A stretch of DNA of 64,000 nt from Blastomonas sp. (GTDB lineage Bacteria; Pseudomonadota; Alphaproteobacteria; Sphingomonadales; Sphingomonadaceae), in assembly GCF_030373265.1 (NCBI RefSeq), contig NZ_JAUCZC010000014.1, positions 43,617 through 107,616 on the forward strand, written 5' to 3'. This document shows, in pieces, positions 45,308 through 54,382 of the stretch (position 1 is its first letter; each line of letters begins with the position of its first letter). The position numbers and the translations under genes were made by a program. The notes beneath the pieces are model-generated. The model searched no databases. It was not told the origin of the DNA and saw only the letters and a program-made list of their open reading frames with translations.

Positions 45308-46021
45308 TCAGGAAACCGCGCGGTCCTGTGCCGCGAAGATTTCGTTGCAGCCCATTCGCGCCAGCCGCAGCAACCGCAGCAGCGCTTCCTCGCCATACGG
45401 CGCGCCTTCGGCGGTGGCCTGCGCCTCGGCGATGTTGCCGCCCTCGATCAGCACGAAATTGGCATCGGCATCGGCGTTCGAATCCTCGATATAGTCGAGA
45501 TCGAGAACCGGCGTTCCCTGATGAATGCCGCAGCTGACTGCCGCGACCTTGGCGGTGATCGGGTCTTCCTTGAGGAGGCCCTTTGCCATCAACCCGTTGA
45601 CCGCGAGCCGCAGGGCAACCCACGCGCCCGAGATCGCGGCGGTGCGGGTGCCGCCATCGGCCTGGAGCACGTCGCAATCGAGCGTGATCTGGCGTTCGCC
45701 AAGCTTCTTGAGATCGACGACCGCGCGCAGCGAACGTCCGATCAGCCGCTGAATTTCCTGCGTCCGGCCCGATTGCTTGCCCTTGGCCGCTTCGCGCTGG
45801 CCGCGGGTGTGGGTGGCACGCGGCAGCATCGAATATTCCGCCGTCACCCAGCCTTCACCCTTGCCCTTGAGCCAGGGCGGCAGCCGCTCCTCAATGCTCG
45901 CGGTGACCAGCACCTTGGTATCGCCAAAGCCGATCAGGCAGCTGCCTTCGGCATGCTTGGTGAAGCCGGTTTCGATGCTGATCGTGCGCATTTCGTCGGG
46001 GGCGCGGCCGGATGGGCGCAT
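45308..46021 (-). CDS. rph: Ribonuclease PH
   Basis: 237 residues from ATG 46021, with GGAG 8 bases upstream. [12 protein letters not shown] start, [46 protein letters not shown] 3' exoribonuclease for tRNA end maturation. First gene of the rph-rdgB-hemW-xerC run. Confidence 0.95.
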   Translation of the reverse strand: MRPSGRAPDEMRTISIETGFTKHAEGSCLIGFGDTKVLVTASIEERLPPWLKGKGEGWVTAEYSMLPRATHTRGQREAAKGKQSGRTQEIQRLIGRSLRAVVDLKKLGERQITLDCDVLQADGGTRTAAISGAWVALRLAVNGLMAKGLLKEDPITAKVAAVSCGIHQGTPVLDLDYIEDSNADADANFVLIEGGNIAEAQATAEGAPYGEEALLRLLRLARMGCNEIFAAQDRAVS

Positions 46022-46145
46022 AGTGATTCTCCAGGGAATAAACGTCAATGCAGCGCCCCTAGCTGGCGACCGTCCCAATGGAAAGCATCAAGCCACTTGC
46101 CATCGGGGATCAAAAATGGCAGTGGCGCAGCCCTCAAGCGATCAT

Positions 46146-46221
46146 GGGCGATTAGCTCAGTTGGTAGAGCATCTCGTTTACACCGAGAGGGTCGGCAGTT
46201 CGAGCCTGTCATCGCCCACCA
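46146..46221 (+). tRNA. tRNA-Val (anticodon TAC)
   Basis: 76 bases including an encoded CCA. The acceptor arm pairs GGGCGAT with ATCGCCC, the D loop has AGCTCAGTTGGTAGAGC, the anticodon stem TCTCG/CGAGA encloses TTTACAC (anticodon TAC), and the T arm contains GTTCGAGC. All arms pair well. Confidence 0.97.
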
Positions 46222-46325
46222 TGATCCTGCAGATGTTGCCTGACGGCCACGGCCAGTCGGCGAATCTCCAGATAGCCAGTTTCGTTCAGCTACTGGTCAG
46301 CATGCCGCGGACATGAATTGCGTCC

Positions 46326-46523
46326 ATGCCGGGTCGTATGTTTCTCTTACTAGCGTTGAGCTTCGGCGTTCTGGGCGGCGCGGCGACATTGGCGCCAATT
46401 GAACGCGCGATACCGGTTCAGGGCGAATGCGCGGGCAAGAAACGCGTGATCGCCGGAACCGTTCGCAACAAACGGATCGAGACGCGCAGACGCTGCCATG
46501 TGTTCATGCCGATCCTGATGTAG
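46326..46523 (+). CDS. Small exported hypothetical protein
   Basis: 65 residues. A signal-like N-terminus (MFLLLALSFGVLGGAATLA after the second Met) precedes a basic mature part of about 40 residues with two Cys (QGECAGKK, RRRCHVF) that may pair in the periplasm. No strong SD. Lies between the tRNA and tlpA. Plausible but unproven. Confidence 0.45.
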   Translation: MPGRMFLLLALSFGVLGGAATLAPIERAIPVQGECAGKKRVIAGTVRNKRIETRRRCHVFMPILM

Positions 46524-46545
46524 ACCAGGACGGAGGCATCGCCGG

Positions 46546-47151
46546 TCAGCCCTTGGCCAGGGTCTCTTCCATCAGCGCCGACGCCCGGCTGCCGTTCCAG
46601 TCCATGCCACCGATCATGCGCCAGACCTCCTTGCCCTCGGCATCGTACAGCACGGTGGTGGGCATCACGCCGGTCATATAGCTGAAGCCGAGGTTGTTCT
46701 CCGGATCCACGAACGGCTCGATCGTCTTGTAGCCCTTTGCCGCGAAGAACGGCTTGATCTTGTCGAGGTTCTGCATGTCCTGCGATACGGTCAGAACCAC
46801 CAGCCGGTCCTTCTCGCGCGCGGCCAGCGCATCGAGCGTCGGCATCTCCACGACGCAAGGGCCGCACCATGTCGCCCACAGATTGACCAGCACCGGCTTG
46901 CCCTTGAACGCGGCGAGGCTGGTGGGCTTGCCATCGGGATCGTTGAAGCTGACATCGGGCGCCGCCTTGCCGCGCTGCGAGATATCGAGCGTTCCCGACA
47001 GCGGTACCGAGGGTCCTGCCGCAGCTGCGCTTTTTTCCGTGCCTGCGGGTTGCTCCGACGCAGGGGATTGCTTATCGCACGCGCCAGTTGCCAGCGCGGC
47101 AAGGGCCACCACCGGCCAGATGCGCTTGCTGGATAAATGGGCGATACGCAT
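46546..47151 (-). CDS. TlpA/ResA-like thioredoxin-fold lipoprotein
   Basis: 201 residues from ATG 47151 (GGAG 9 bases upstream). Lipoprotein signal (LAALATGAC, Cys25), then a thioredoxin domain with the redox pair Cys96-Cys99 (WATWCGPC) and cis-Pro region [10 protein letters not shown]. Acts in the periplasm as a thiol reductase, often in cytochrome c maturation. The start codon overlaps that of argH on the other strand by 2 bases. Confidence 0.9.
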   Translation of the reverse strand: MRIAHLSSKRIWPVVALAALATGACDKQSPASEQPAGTEKSAAAAGPSVPLSGTLDISQRGKAAPDVSFNDPDGKPTSLAAFKGKPVLVNLWATWCGPCVVEMPTLDALAAREKDRLVVLTVSQDMQNLDKIKPFFAAKGYKTIEPFVDPENNLGFSYMTGVMPTTVLYDAEGKEVWRMIGGMDWNGSRASALMEETLAKG

Positions 47152-48559
47152 GGGTAACAACTCCAACAGCATGTGGGGCGGACGGTTCGCCGCAGGGCCT
47201 TCCGATGTGATGCGGGCCATAAACGCGTCCATCCCGTTCGACAAGGCGCTGTGGCGGCAGGATATCGATGGCTCGCTGGCGCACGTCGCGATGCTGGCCG
47301 CGCAGGGGATCATTCCTGCGGACGATGCCGAGGCGATCACCGGCGGGCTCAAGCAGATCGCCGAGGAATATGCCGCGAACGGCGTGACCGAGGACTGGTC
47401 GCTTGAAGACATCCACATGCACGTCGAGGCGCGCCTTTCGGAACTGATCGGCCCCGCTGCTGGACGCCTGCACACCGCGCGCTCGCGCAACGATCAGGTC
47501 GCCACCGATTTCCGGCTGTGGGTGCGCGATGCCTGCGATGCCGCCGACGCCGCGCTGCAGGCGCTGCAAACCGCGCTGGTCGAACGGGCCGGCGAGCATG
47601 CCGATGCGATCATGCCCGGCTTCACCCATCTGCAGATAGCGCAGCCAGTGACTCTGGGCCACCATCTGCTGGCCTATTACGAGATGTTCGCGCGCGACCG
47701 CGACCGCTTTGCAGCTGCGCGCGCACGGATGAACCAGTGTCCGCTGGGCTCTGCCGCGCTGGCCGGAACCGGCTTTCCGATCGATCGCGATGCGACCGCT
47801 GCAGCGCTGGGGTTCGACAAGCCCACCGCCAACTCGCTCGATGCGGTATCGGACCGCGACTTCGCGCTCGATTACCTGACCGCCGCCTCGCAATGCGCGC
47901 TGCATATGTCGCGGCTGGCCGAGGAGTTCATCATCTGGGCGAGCCAGCCGTATGGCTTCGTCAAGCTGCCCGACAGCTTCTCGACCGGATCGTCGATCAT
48001 GCCGCAGAAACGCAACCCCGATGCCGCCGAACTGGTGCGTGGCCATTCCGGGCGGATCATCGGCTGTCTGACCGCGCTGATGATCACGATGAAGGGCCTG
48101 CCGCTTGCGTATTCGAAGGACATGCAGGACGACAAGCCGCCGGTGTTCGAGGCCGAAGGGCTGCTGATGCTGAGCCTCGCCGCAATGACCGGTATGGTCG
48201 CCGAGACCACCTTCGAGACCGACGCGATGCGCAAGGCGACCGAACGCGGCTTTGCCACCGCGACCGATCTGGCCGACTGGCTGGTGCGACAGGCGGGCAT
48301 TCCGTTTCGCGAGGCGCATCACATCACCGGCGCGGTGGTCAAGCTGGCCGAACAGCGCGGCGTCGCGCTCGATACCCTGCCGATCGAGGACCTGCAGGTG
48401 ATCGACGCCCGGATTACCGAGGCGGTTTACCCCGCCTTGTCGGTCGACGCATCGGTCGCCAGCCGCAACAGCTATGGCGGCACCGCACCCGATCAGGTAA
48501 GGCTCCAGGTGGCCCGCGCCCGTGCCGCGTTGGGCGCAAACGCGGGGGCGGGAGAATGA
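47150..48559 (+). CDS. argH: Argininosuccinate lyase
   Basis: 469 residues. [10 protein letters not shown] start region, TARSRNDQV, the superfamily signature [12 protein letters not shown] near 281-292, [10 protein letters not shown]. Last step of arginine synthesis. ATG 47150 is the first codon that gives the family N-terminus. Stop overlaps the next ATG by 4 bases. Confidence 0.95.
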   Translation: MGNNSNSMWGGRFAAGPSDVMRAINASIPFDKALWRQDIDGSLAHVAMLAAQGIIPADDAEAITGGLKQIAEEYAANGVTEDWSLEDIHMHVEARLSELIGPAAGRLHTARSRNDQVATDFRLWVRDACDAADAALQALQTALVERAGEHADAIMPGFTHLQIAQPVTLGHHLLAYYEMFARDRDRFAAARARMNQCPLGSAALAGTGFPIDRDATAAALGFDKPTANSLDAVSDRDFALDYLTAASQCALHMSRLAEEFIIWASQPYGFVKLPDSFSTGSSIMPQKRNPDAAELVRGHSGRIIGCLTALMITMKGLPLAYSKDMQDDKPPVFEAEGLLMLSLAAMTGMVAETTFETDAMRKATERGFATATDLADWLVRQAGIPFREAHHITGAVVKLAEQRGVALDTLPIEDLQVIDARITEAVYPALSVDASVASRNSYGGTAPDQVRLQVARARAALGANAGAGE

Positions 48560-48810
48560 CGATGCTGCGTGCCTGTGTTGTGCTGCTGTCCGCGACGGCC
48601 CTGCTTGCGTTGCCCGCCTGTGGCAGCCGCCAGAAGCTGACTCCGGTAGAAGGTACGGCGCCAGCGCCCAAAGCCTATGGCGCGCCGATGATCGCGACGC
48701 CCGATCAGTTGCTCACGCCGAGCACCCAGTCTCGCCCCGAACGCAACGTCGAGCTTCGCCGCAAATCCGAGGCCCGCGCCGACGATCCGTTCGATCTTCC
48801 TCCCGAATAA
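48556..48810 (+). CDS. Small lipoprotein, LptM-like
   Basis: 84 residues. Signal with lipobox (LLALPAC, Cys22) followed by [11 protein letters not shown], then a Pro/Ala and charged tail. Short lipoproteins at this place, between argH and lysA, belong to the LptM/YifL group that helps mature the LPS translocon in enterobacteria. The Cys-Gly start and the locus fit, but the rest is too short to be sure. Overlaps argH by 4 bases and precedes lysA by 21. Confidence 0.75.
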   Translation: MTMLRACVVLLSATALLALPACGSRQKLTPVEGTAPAPKAYGAPMIATPDQLLTPSTQSRPERNVELRRKSEARADDPFDLPPE

Positions 48811-48831
48811 CCACAGAGGTTCCGCTCGATC

Positions 48832-50088
48832 ATGGACCATTTTTCGCTGATTGGCGGGCAGTTGCATGCCGAGCAGGTGCCACTGGCGCGAATTGCCGAT
48901 GAGGTCGGCTCGCCGGTCTATGTGTATTCGCGTGCCACCTTGGAGCGCCATGCCGATGTGTTCCGCGAAGGCCTGGCCGGGGTTCCGCGCAAGCATCTGG
49001 CCTTCGCGGTCAAGTCCAACCCCAATCTTGCGGTGCTCAAGGTGCTGGCCAAGCGCGGCTATGGCGCGGATGTGGTGTCGGGTGGCGAGCTCGATCGCGC
49101 GCTGGCCGCGGGCATGGCGCCGGCGGATATCGTGTTTTCCGGGGTCGGCAAGACCGCCGATGAAATCCGTCATGCTCTGGCGACCGGTATCGGCCAGTTC
49201 AACATCGAATCCGAAGAAGAGGGCGAGATGCTAGCCGCGATAGCGGATTCCATGGGGCTGACAGCGGCGGCCGTGCTGCGGATCAACCCCGACGTCGATG
49301 CGGGCACCCATGCCAAGATCTCGACCGGCAAGGCGGACAACAAGTTTGGCGTCGGGCTGCATGTCGGGCCGGGGATATACGGGCGGCTGTCGCAACTGCC
49401 AGGGATCGGCCTGCGCGGGGTGGCGGTGCATATCGGCAGCCAGCTGCTCAGCCTCGATCCGCTCGAAGCAGCCTTTGGCAAGATCGGCCAACTCGTCGCT
49501 GATCTGCGCGGAAGCGGACACATCATCACCCATGTCGATCTGGGCGGCGGGCTTGGCGTGCCGTATCAGGCGGACAGCAACCCGCCTTCACCTGCCGAGT
49601 ACGGCGCGCTGGTGGCAAGGGTCACCCGCGACTGGGATGCGACGATCCAATTCGAACCCGGCCGCGTGATCGCGGGCAACGCGGGCGTGCTGCTCACCCG
49701 CGTGATCCGCGTAAAGCCGGGGATCAAGCATCCCTTCGTCGTCGTCGATGCGGCAATGAACGATCTCGCCCGGCCCGCCCTGTATGACGCATGGCACGAT
49801 TTCGAAGCCGTCGTGCCCGATGGCACGCGGATGACCGCCAACATCGTCGGTCCGGTGTGCGAGAGCGGCGATACCTTCGCGATGAACCGCGATATCGATA
49901 CCGTTGCCGCCGGGGACCTTGCCGTGTTCCGCACCGCCGGTGCCTATGGGGCGACCATGGCGAGCAGCTATAACAGCCGCGGTATCGTCGCCGAGGTTCT
50001 GGTTGACGGCGATCGCTTCGCTGTGGTCGCAAACCGCATCACGCCTGCCGAAATCATGGCGGCAGAGCAGGTGCCCGACTGGCTGTGA
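48832..50088 (+). CDS. lysA: Diaminopimelate decarboxylase
   Basis: 418 residues. PLP Lys61 in FAVKSNPN, HIGSQLLSLDP, the phosphate-binding GGGLGVPY, and the second-subunit active site GPVCESGDTF. Last step of lysine synthesis. The stop overlaps the next gene's GTG (GTGA). Confidence 0.95.
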   Translation: MDHFSLIGGQLHAEQVPLARIADEVGSPVYVYSRATLERHADVFREGLAGVPRKHLAFAVKSNPNLAVLKVLAKRGYGADVVSGGELDRALAAGMAPADIVFSGVGKTADEIRHALATGIGQFNIESEEEGEMLAAIADSMGLTAAAVLRINPDVDAGTHAKISTGKADNKFGVGLHVGPGIYGRLSQLPGIGLRGVAVHIGSQLLSLDPLEAAFGKIGQLVADLRGSGHIITHVDLGGGLGVPYQADSNPPSPAEYGALVARVTRDWDATIQFEPGRVIAGNAGVLLTRVIRVKPGIKHPFVVVDAAMNDLARPALYDAWHDFEAVVPDGTRMTANIVGPVCESGDTFAMNRDIDTVAAGDLAVFRTAGAYGATMASSYNSRGIVAEVLVDGDRFAVVANRITPAEIMAAEQVPDWL

Positions 50089-50870
50089 ACCAGCTGCCGA
50101 TCTTCCTCAACCTGCGCGGGCGTCCGGTCATCCTGCTGGGGGAAGGCGAGGCGGCGGATGCCAAAAGGCGGTTGATCGAACGATCCGGCGGCATCTGTGT
50201 CGGCGAGGATGCTGGCGAGGCGCGGATTGCCATCGTCGCGATCGAGGACGAGGCCGAGGCGGCCGAAGCCGTCGCCCGGCTCAAGGCGCGCGGCTTGATC
50301 GTCAACGCGGTCGACCGGCCCGCGCTGTGCGATTTCACGACGCCTGCGATCATCGACCGCGATCCCGTGCTGATCGCCATCGGTACGGGAGGCGCGTCTG
50401 CCGGTCTTGCCAAGGCGTTGCGACAAAGGCTCGAAGGCCTGCTTCCGGCGGCATTGGGCACTCTCGCCCGCGCGCTCGATGGGGCGCGCGACGGCATCCG
50501 CCGACGCTGGCCAGACGGAGCCGAACGGCGTCGCGCGATCGACGCAGCGCTTGCCCCTGGTGGCGCGCTCGACCCGTTGAGCGACCTCGGCGCAGACGCG
50601 GTGGCGCACTGGATTGACGGCAACGGCGTATCGGTCTCGGCAGGATTGTATGAGATCGTGATCGGCTCGCCCGATCCGGATGACCTGACCCTGCGACAGG
50701 TGCGGCTGCTGGGCAGCGCCGATCTGGTGCTTCATCCCCACGACATGCCCGCCGCGATCCTGGCGCGCGCCCGCGCGGATGCCGCGATGCGGATCGCAAA
50801 TGCGGACCAGGGCACGCCCGAAGGCGTAACCGTCAGGCTGGTCTGGGCGCCGACAGCAAAAAGTTCATGA
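50085..50870 (+). CDS. Precorrin-2 dehydrogenase/sirohydrochlorin ferrochelatase-like, with remnant methylase tail
   Basis: 261 residues from GTG 50085. The N-terminal 110 residues match the CysG/Met8 Rossmann domain (LPIFLNLRGRPVILLGEGEAADAKRRLIE, IGTGGASAGLAKALR). The last 55 look like only the beginning of the uroporphyrinogen-III methylase domain: YEIVIGSPDPDDLTLRQVRLL where complete CysG reads VGAGPGDPDLLT. The methylase catalytic part is absent. It likely makes siroheme together with a separate methylase. Its 3' end overlaps the convergent thioesterase by 38 bases. Confidence 0.8.
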   Translation: MNQLPIFLNLRGRPVILLGEGEAADAKRRLIERSGGICVGEDAGEARIAIVAIEDEAEAAEAVARLKARGLIVNAVDRPALCDFTTPAIIDRDPVLIAIGTGGASAGLAKALRQRLEGLLPAALGTLARALDGARDGIRRRWPDGAERRRAIDAALAPGGALDPLSDLGADAVAHWIDGNGVSVSAGLYEIVIGSPDPDDLTLRQVRLLGSADLVLHPHDMPAAILARARADAAMRIANADQGTPEGVTVRLVWAPTAKSS

Positions 50871-51261
50871 ACACCGTCGCGATCGGCTTGGCGGGATCGT
50901 CCTGCCACGCCTTGGCCTCAACGTTGGCCACCCGCCGCCCGATACGGGTCACCTCGCCCAGCGCATAGGTTCTGAGCTCGCGACCGCCGCGCATGAAGTT
51001 GATGGTGATATTGACCGGCTTGATCTTGAGGTTGCTCTCGTCCTGGCCCAGCGTCACCCGCAGCGCCGCGATCGCCGAAATTTCGAGCAGGCCGCTGAGC
51101 GCGCCGCCGTGCAGAAAGCCCGGGCGTCCCATCACCTGCGGGCCATAATCATAGGCGATTACCGGCAGGCCGCCGTGCATGTGATCGACGGTCATTCCCA
51201 TGGTCGTGGCGAATGGCGGCATGAAGCCCAGAACCGATTGGATGGTGTCGGTGTCGCTCAT
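50833..51261 (-). CDS. PaaI family hot-dog thioesterase, copy 1
   Basis: 142 residues. The PaaI-type loop GRPGFLHGGALSGLLE carries the family HGG and its catalytic helix. KPVNITINFMRGG and EAKAWQDDPAKPIATVFMNF complete the fold. Hydrolyses acyl-CoA thioesters. Directly behind copy 2 on the same strand (3 bases apart). Confidence 0.88.
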   Translation of the reverse strand: MSDTDTIQSVLGFMPPFATTMGMTVDHMHGGLPVIAYDYGPQVMGRPGFLHGGALSGLLEISAIAALRVTLGQDESNLKIKPVNITINFMRGGRELRTYALGEVTRIGRRVANVEAKAWQDDPAKPIATVFMNFLLSAPRPA

Positions 51262-51264
51262 CGT

Positions 51265-51729
51265 TCAGCCCAGGAAGTTTTCGACGCGGATGAAGGTGCC
51301 CGCGACATGCGCCACGGGATCATCGGGATCGCCATCGTGCGCGACGCCGCGGACGAACGCCATCGAGCGTGTGGTCTTGTAGCATTCCCCGCGGCCGAAC
51401 ACCGTCTTGCCCGGAGTCGCCGGGCGCATGTAGTCGACCCTGAGGTCGAGCGTGACCTGGGGCCGGAACTTGCCGATGGCCGTCCACACCGAGACGCTGG
51501 TGGCGTTGTCCATCAGGCTGATGATCGGCCCCGATGCGATCACGCCGCTGTCGACATCGCCGATCAGCGCGTCCGAATACGGCAAGGCGAGCTCGACCCA
51601 GTTGTCGCCATGCGCGTGGTAATGGATGCCCAGATGGCCGCTATGGCCGTGGCTCGACATCATGGTCTGGAACATGCTGGGGTCGAAGCCGCTCGACGGC
51701 TCGGCAGAGTCAGGGGTTGGATCGGTCAT
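51265..51729 (-). CDS. PaaI family hot-dog thioesterase, copy 2
   Basis: 154 residues from ATG 51729. His-rich start (SSHGHSGHLGIHYHAHGDNW), then DVDSGVIASGPIISLMDNATSVS, where the usual HGG is replaced by an SG(V/P) segment, and RVDYMRPATPGKTV. Sister of copy 1 but clearly diverged. The pair may form heteromers or act on different CoA esters. Confidence 0.85.
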   Translation of the reverse strand: MTDPTPDSAEPSSGFDPSMFQTMMSSHGHSGHLGIHYHAHGDNWVELALPYSDALIGDVDSGVIASGPIISLMDNATSVSVWTAIGKFRPQVTLDLRVDYMRPATPGKTVFGRGECYKTTRSMAFVRGVAHDGDPDDPVAHVAGTFIRVENFLG

Positions 51730-51768
51730 CGCATGGGGTTCGATTCGCAAGAGCTCGGATTAATGGAC

Positions 51769-51774
51769 TATAAT
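51769..51774 (+). promoter_or_regulatory. -10 promoter element upstream of the 53-residue peptide gene
   Basis: TATAAT, a perfect -10 box, rare in this GC-rich sequence. No clear -35 (TTCGCA is 19 bases upstream). A start near 51781 would give a leader of about 65 bases before the peptide gene. Confidence 0.4.
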
Positions 51775-51844
51775 TGGCGCAGCACGGTCATGCTCTGCAC
51801 TCTCCCGGCGGTTCGTCAACCCCAAGGGTTCAAGGAGCGCATTC

Positions 51845-52006
51845 ATGCCCGTTCAACCGTCTGTTCCGGCCATCCCGCTTGCCGATCTTCCGGACTATGA
51901 CGACCCGGTTGCCCTGCACGGCGCCCGGCTCGATTGCAGCCCATGCACCGGGGTGAATGACGATCTGTGGATCATCGCGGTGATCATGGTGTATGAATCC
52001 GCCTGA
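51845..52006 (+). CDS. 53-residue peptide with CxxC motif, first gene of a three-gene cassette
   Basis: ATG 51845 to TGA 52004-52006, with AAGGAG 7 bases upstream. The N-terminal two thirds are acidic and Pro-rich (PLADLPDYDDPVALHGARLD), then DCSPCTGVNDD, then a hydrophobic end (LWIIAVIMVYESA). There is no signal peptide. A leader-like acidic front and a distinct short C-terminal part resemble modified-peptide precursors, and the CxxC could also bind metal or form a disulfide. Followed after 19 bases by the two sister proteins. No family recognised. Confidence 0.75.
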   Translation: MPVQPSVPAIPLADLPDYDDPVALHGARLDCSPCTGVNDDLWIIAVIMVYESA

Positions 52007-52025
52007 CCTTTGAGGACGCTGGCGG

Positions 52026-52883
52026 GTGACGATCGAGCAACATCTGCGCGCCTGCGTCGATCGCCTTGCCGACCTCAGCCCGGCAGAGCTCTGCGATGCC
52101 CTCGACCCGATCCTTGCCGACGACGAACTTGCGACCACGTGGCTGGCAGACCGAATGGCCGACATGCGCCAGGAAACGCCCCGACTGCCCGCAGGCTTTT
52201 CCGATCCCGTCTGCCAATCGCTCGTGATCCTCGATCACGCACGCGTGCATCTGTCGCTAGCCATGATCTCGGCCGCGAACTGGAATGCCGAGCGTACGCT
52301 CGCAAAGGATACCCAGGCGATTGTCGGCTTCGCCGATGGCTGGACCATGGTCCGTTTTCTTGTGGCCCCACAAGCGCGCATTGAGCGCCATGTTCTCTCG
52401 CCAACGCCGCAAGGCTTGCGCGCTTTTCGGAAGAAGCCGGTTCCGGTGCGAGCCGCGCAATCGATCCGCTTGAACAACGCGACCGAGTCGCTTCGGTTCG
52501 TCGAGATGGGTGGGGATGTGGTCATGCTGCGACTGCTCGTTCGCGATCCGAGCGTGGAGCAGGCCTTTGAGTGCGATGCCCGCACCGGCGCTGTTCTGCG
52601 CGTCCGGGAGGCGCAGTCGGTCCATGGCCGCACCCGGATCACGGTATCGCTGTTGCGGGCCTTGGGGCGGAGTGATGCGGTTGGCGTCATCGCCCAGGCG
52701 ATGGCATCCTGGCCCCCACACTTGCGCTGGCATGGCGTCCGGGAGGCGCTGGCGACCGACAGCATAGCCGGTTTCGGCCTGTTGCAGACGATGGCCGAAG
52801 GCGATCCGGATGCGCAGCTGCGCGCGCTCGCCCGCCGCACCCGCGCTGACCTGATGACGCGTTACCCGCAACTCGCGGCTTAG
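52026..52883 (+). CDS. Cassette protein 1: helical-beta-helical protein, lacks metal ligands
   Basis: 285 residues from GTG 52026 with GAGGA 9 bases upstream. Helical first 60 residues, a beta-rich middle (about 95-215), and HEAT-like helices at the end (HLRWHGVREALATDS). It aligns by eye with the next gene: IVGFADGWTMVRFLV here against VYGLAHDHNFDFLTV there, and VMLRLLVRDPSVEQAF against SVSINLMHSTPDQRWRDQF. The HxH of its sister is D-G-W here. It may be an inactive partner or a peptide-binding subunit. I do not recognise a named family with certainty. Confidence 0.75.
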   Translation: MTIEQHLRACVDRLADLSPAELCDALDPILADDELATTWLADRMADMRQETPRLPAGFSDPVCQSLVILDHARVHLSLAMISAANWNAERTLAKDTQAIVGFADGWTMVRFLVAPQARIERHVLSPTPQGLRAFRKKPVPVRAAQSIRLNNATESLRFVEMGGDVVMLRLLVRDPSVEQAFECDARTGAVLRVREAQSVHGRTRITVSLLRALGRSDAVGVIAQAMASWPPHLRWHGVREALATDSIAGFGLLQTMAEGDPDAQLRALARRTRADLMTRYPQLAA

Positions 52884-52894
52884 GGCGCCGTTCC

Positions 52895-53782
52895 GTGGCG
52901 CTCACGATCACCACCCAGCCGGTCGAAGCGTGCACCCTGGAAGAATGCCTTGCCGCGATCGACGCAGCAGGATTCACACCGCACGACCCGCGCTCGGTCG
53001 TGCATGGCGCCGAATGGCTGGCGCGGCTCGCGGCCAACCGAGACTTTCTGGGCGACCTTGCGCTGGCGCGGCTGCAGCAATCGGGAGGCCGCCCCGCCGG
53101 ACAGGGCTATACGCCGCAGGTGCTGATGCTGGGAACCGCGCGTCCCGGCTGGTTCATGCGCGCCAACATCTGGCCATCGGCGCAGGAGGCGGTGACGCGC
53201 GAAAGCGGCGAGACGGCCTTCGTCTATGGACTGGCGCACGATCACAACTTCGATTTCCTGACCGTGGGTTATCATGGACCCGGGTATCGCAGCGATCATT
53301 ACGAGGTCGACCCGGGATCGATCGTCGGCAGGACTGGTGAAAAGGTTGGTCTGCGTTTTGTCGGAACCAGCGTGCTCCACCCCGGGCGGGTGATGCACTA
53401 TCGGGCGCGGCGCGATGTGCACTGCCAGTATGCGCCTCAGTCGCTGTCGGTCTCGATCAACCTGATGCACAGCACGCCCGACCAGCGTTGGCGCGACCAG
53501 TTCCAGTATGACATCGCGCGCGGGGTGATCACCAGAGTGTTGACCGGATGCACCGGAGAAACGCTCGCCCGACTGGCGCTGGCGCTCGAGCCTTGCGATG
53601 GTCGTGACAGACTCGAGGAAATGGCATCTCGTCATCCGCAGGAGCGGCTGCGCTGGTCTGCCATCGTGGCGTTGGCGCAGGCCGCACCTGATGCCGGCAC
53701 CCGCGCCGAAATTCTGGCCCGGCACGCTGCGCGCTCCACGGACTGGCTGGCCCGGAGGTGTTTGGCCGAGATTGGCGATTGA
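52895..53782 (+). CDS. Cassette protein 2: cupin-like putative metal enzyme with HEAT-like tail
   Basis: 295 residues from GTG 52895, 11 bases after cassette protein 1. The middle domain shows a cupin-like ligand set: His115-x-His117 (GLAHDHNFDFL), Glu137 (SDHYEVD), and a later His (H162, H168 or H176 in RRDVHCQYA), with PGRVMHYRARRD and SLSVSINLMH as beta strands. The C-terminal 75 residues are helical (HPQERLRWSAIVALA, STDWLARRCLAEIG). A mononuclear-iron oxygenase or isomerase acting on a peptide or amino acid is a reasonable guess; nothing proves it. Confidence 0.75.
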   Translation: MALTITTQPVEACTLEECLAAIDAAGFTPHDPRSVVHGAEWLARLAANRDFLGDLALARLQQSGGRPAGQGYTPQVLMLGTARPGWFMRANIWPSAQEAVTRESGETAFVYGLAHDHNFDFLTVGYHGPGYRSDHYEVDPGSIVGRTGEKVGLRFVGTSVLHPGRVMHYRARRDVHCQYAPQSLSVSINLMHSTPDQRWRDQFQYDIARGVITRVLTGCTGETLARLALALEPCDGRDRLEEMASRHPQERLRWSAIVALAQAAPDAGTRAEILARHAARSTDWLARRCLAEIGD

Positions 53783-53839
53783 TGGCGCAGGTGTGGCAGC
53801 TATAGTCGCGTCCAATCATTATGGGGGCGCACCACACAC

Positions 53840-54304
53840 ATGTTCATCGCAGACCTGGATATCGGACAGATCGGACGCCTGATCCAGTTTGCGATGGCTC
53901 CCGCTTTCCTGCTGATGGCGACGGGTAACATGCTTCAACTGTTTGCGGGGCGGCTGGCCCGAGTGATCGACCGTGAGCGCGTGCAGCTTGCAGAGTTCAG
54001 CCGGACGGAGGGTGAAGACCATGTCCGCGTCGTCCGCGAACTGAGGATTCTCGATCGGCGGGCCTCGATCGTCAATAAGGCGATCCTGATGGCGACGCTG
54101 AGCGCCTCGACCGTCAGCCTACTGATCGCGGCCATGTTCGTGCTGTCGTTGACGGGGTACAAATTCGGTCATGTCGTCGCAGGCGGGTTCATTCTCGCGA
54201 TGGTATTTCTGATCGCCGGGCTTGGTCTGTTCATCGCCGAAATCCGGCTTGCAACCCGCAACATCCGGATTGAGGAACGCCTGCTGGTGCTCGACGACGA
54301 CTGA
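53840..54304 (+). CDS. DUF2721 family membrane protein
   Basis: 154 residues. Membrane helices near 14-38 (APAFLLMATGNMLQLFAGRL), 83-105 and 112-134, with a charged cytoplasmic loop (ELRILDRRASIVNKAI) between, the DUF2721 pattern. Function unknown. Begins 57 bases after the cassette and may or may not belong to it. A strong terminator follows. Confidence 0.88.
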   Translation: MFIADLDIGQIGRLIQFAMAPAFLLMATGNMLQLFAGRLARVIDRERVQLAEFSRTEGEDHVRVVRELRILDRRASIVNKAILMATLSASTVSLLIAAMFVLSLTGYKFGHVVAGGFILAMVFLIAGLGLFIAEIRLATRNIRIEERLLVLDDD

Positions 54305-54320
54305 TCGCGCTCGGCACAGA

Positions 54321-54356
54321 AAAAGGGGCTCCGCGAATGCTCGCGAAGCCCCTTTT
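54321..54356. terminator. Bidirectional Rho-independent terminator
   Basis: A 16-bp stem with one mismatch (AAAAGGGGCTCCGCGA / TCGCGAAGCCCCTTTT) and a tetraloop, A-run on one side and T-run on the other. It ends both the DUF2721 (plus) and cytochrome c (minus) transcripts. Confidence 0.92.
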
Positions 54357-54382
54357 AAAATCTGATCTAAATCTGAGAAGGC

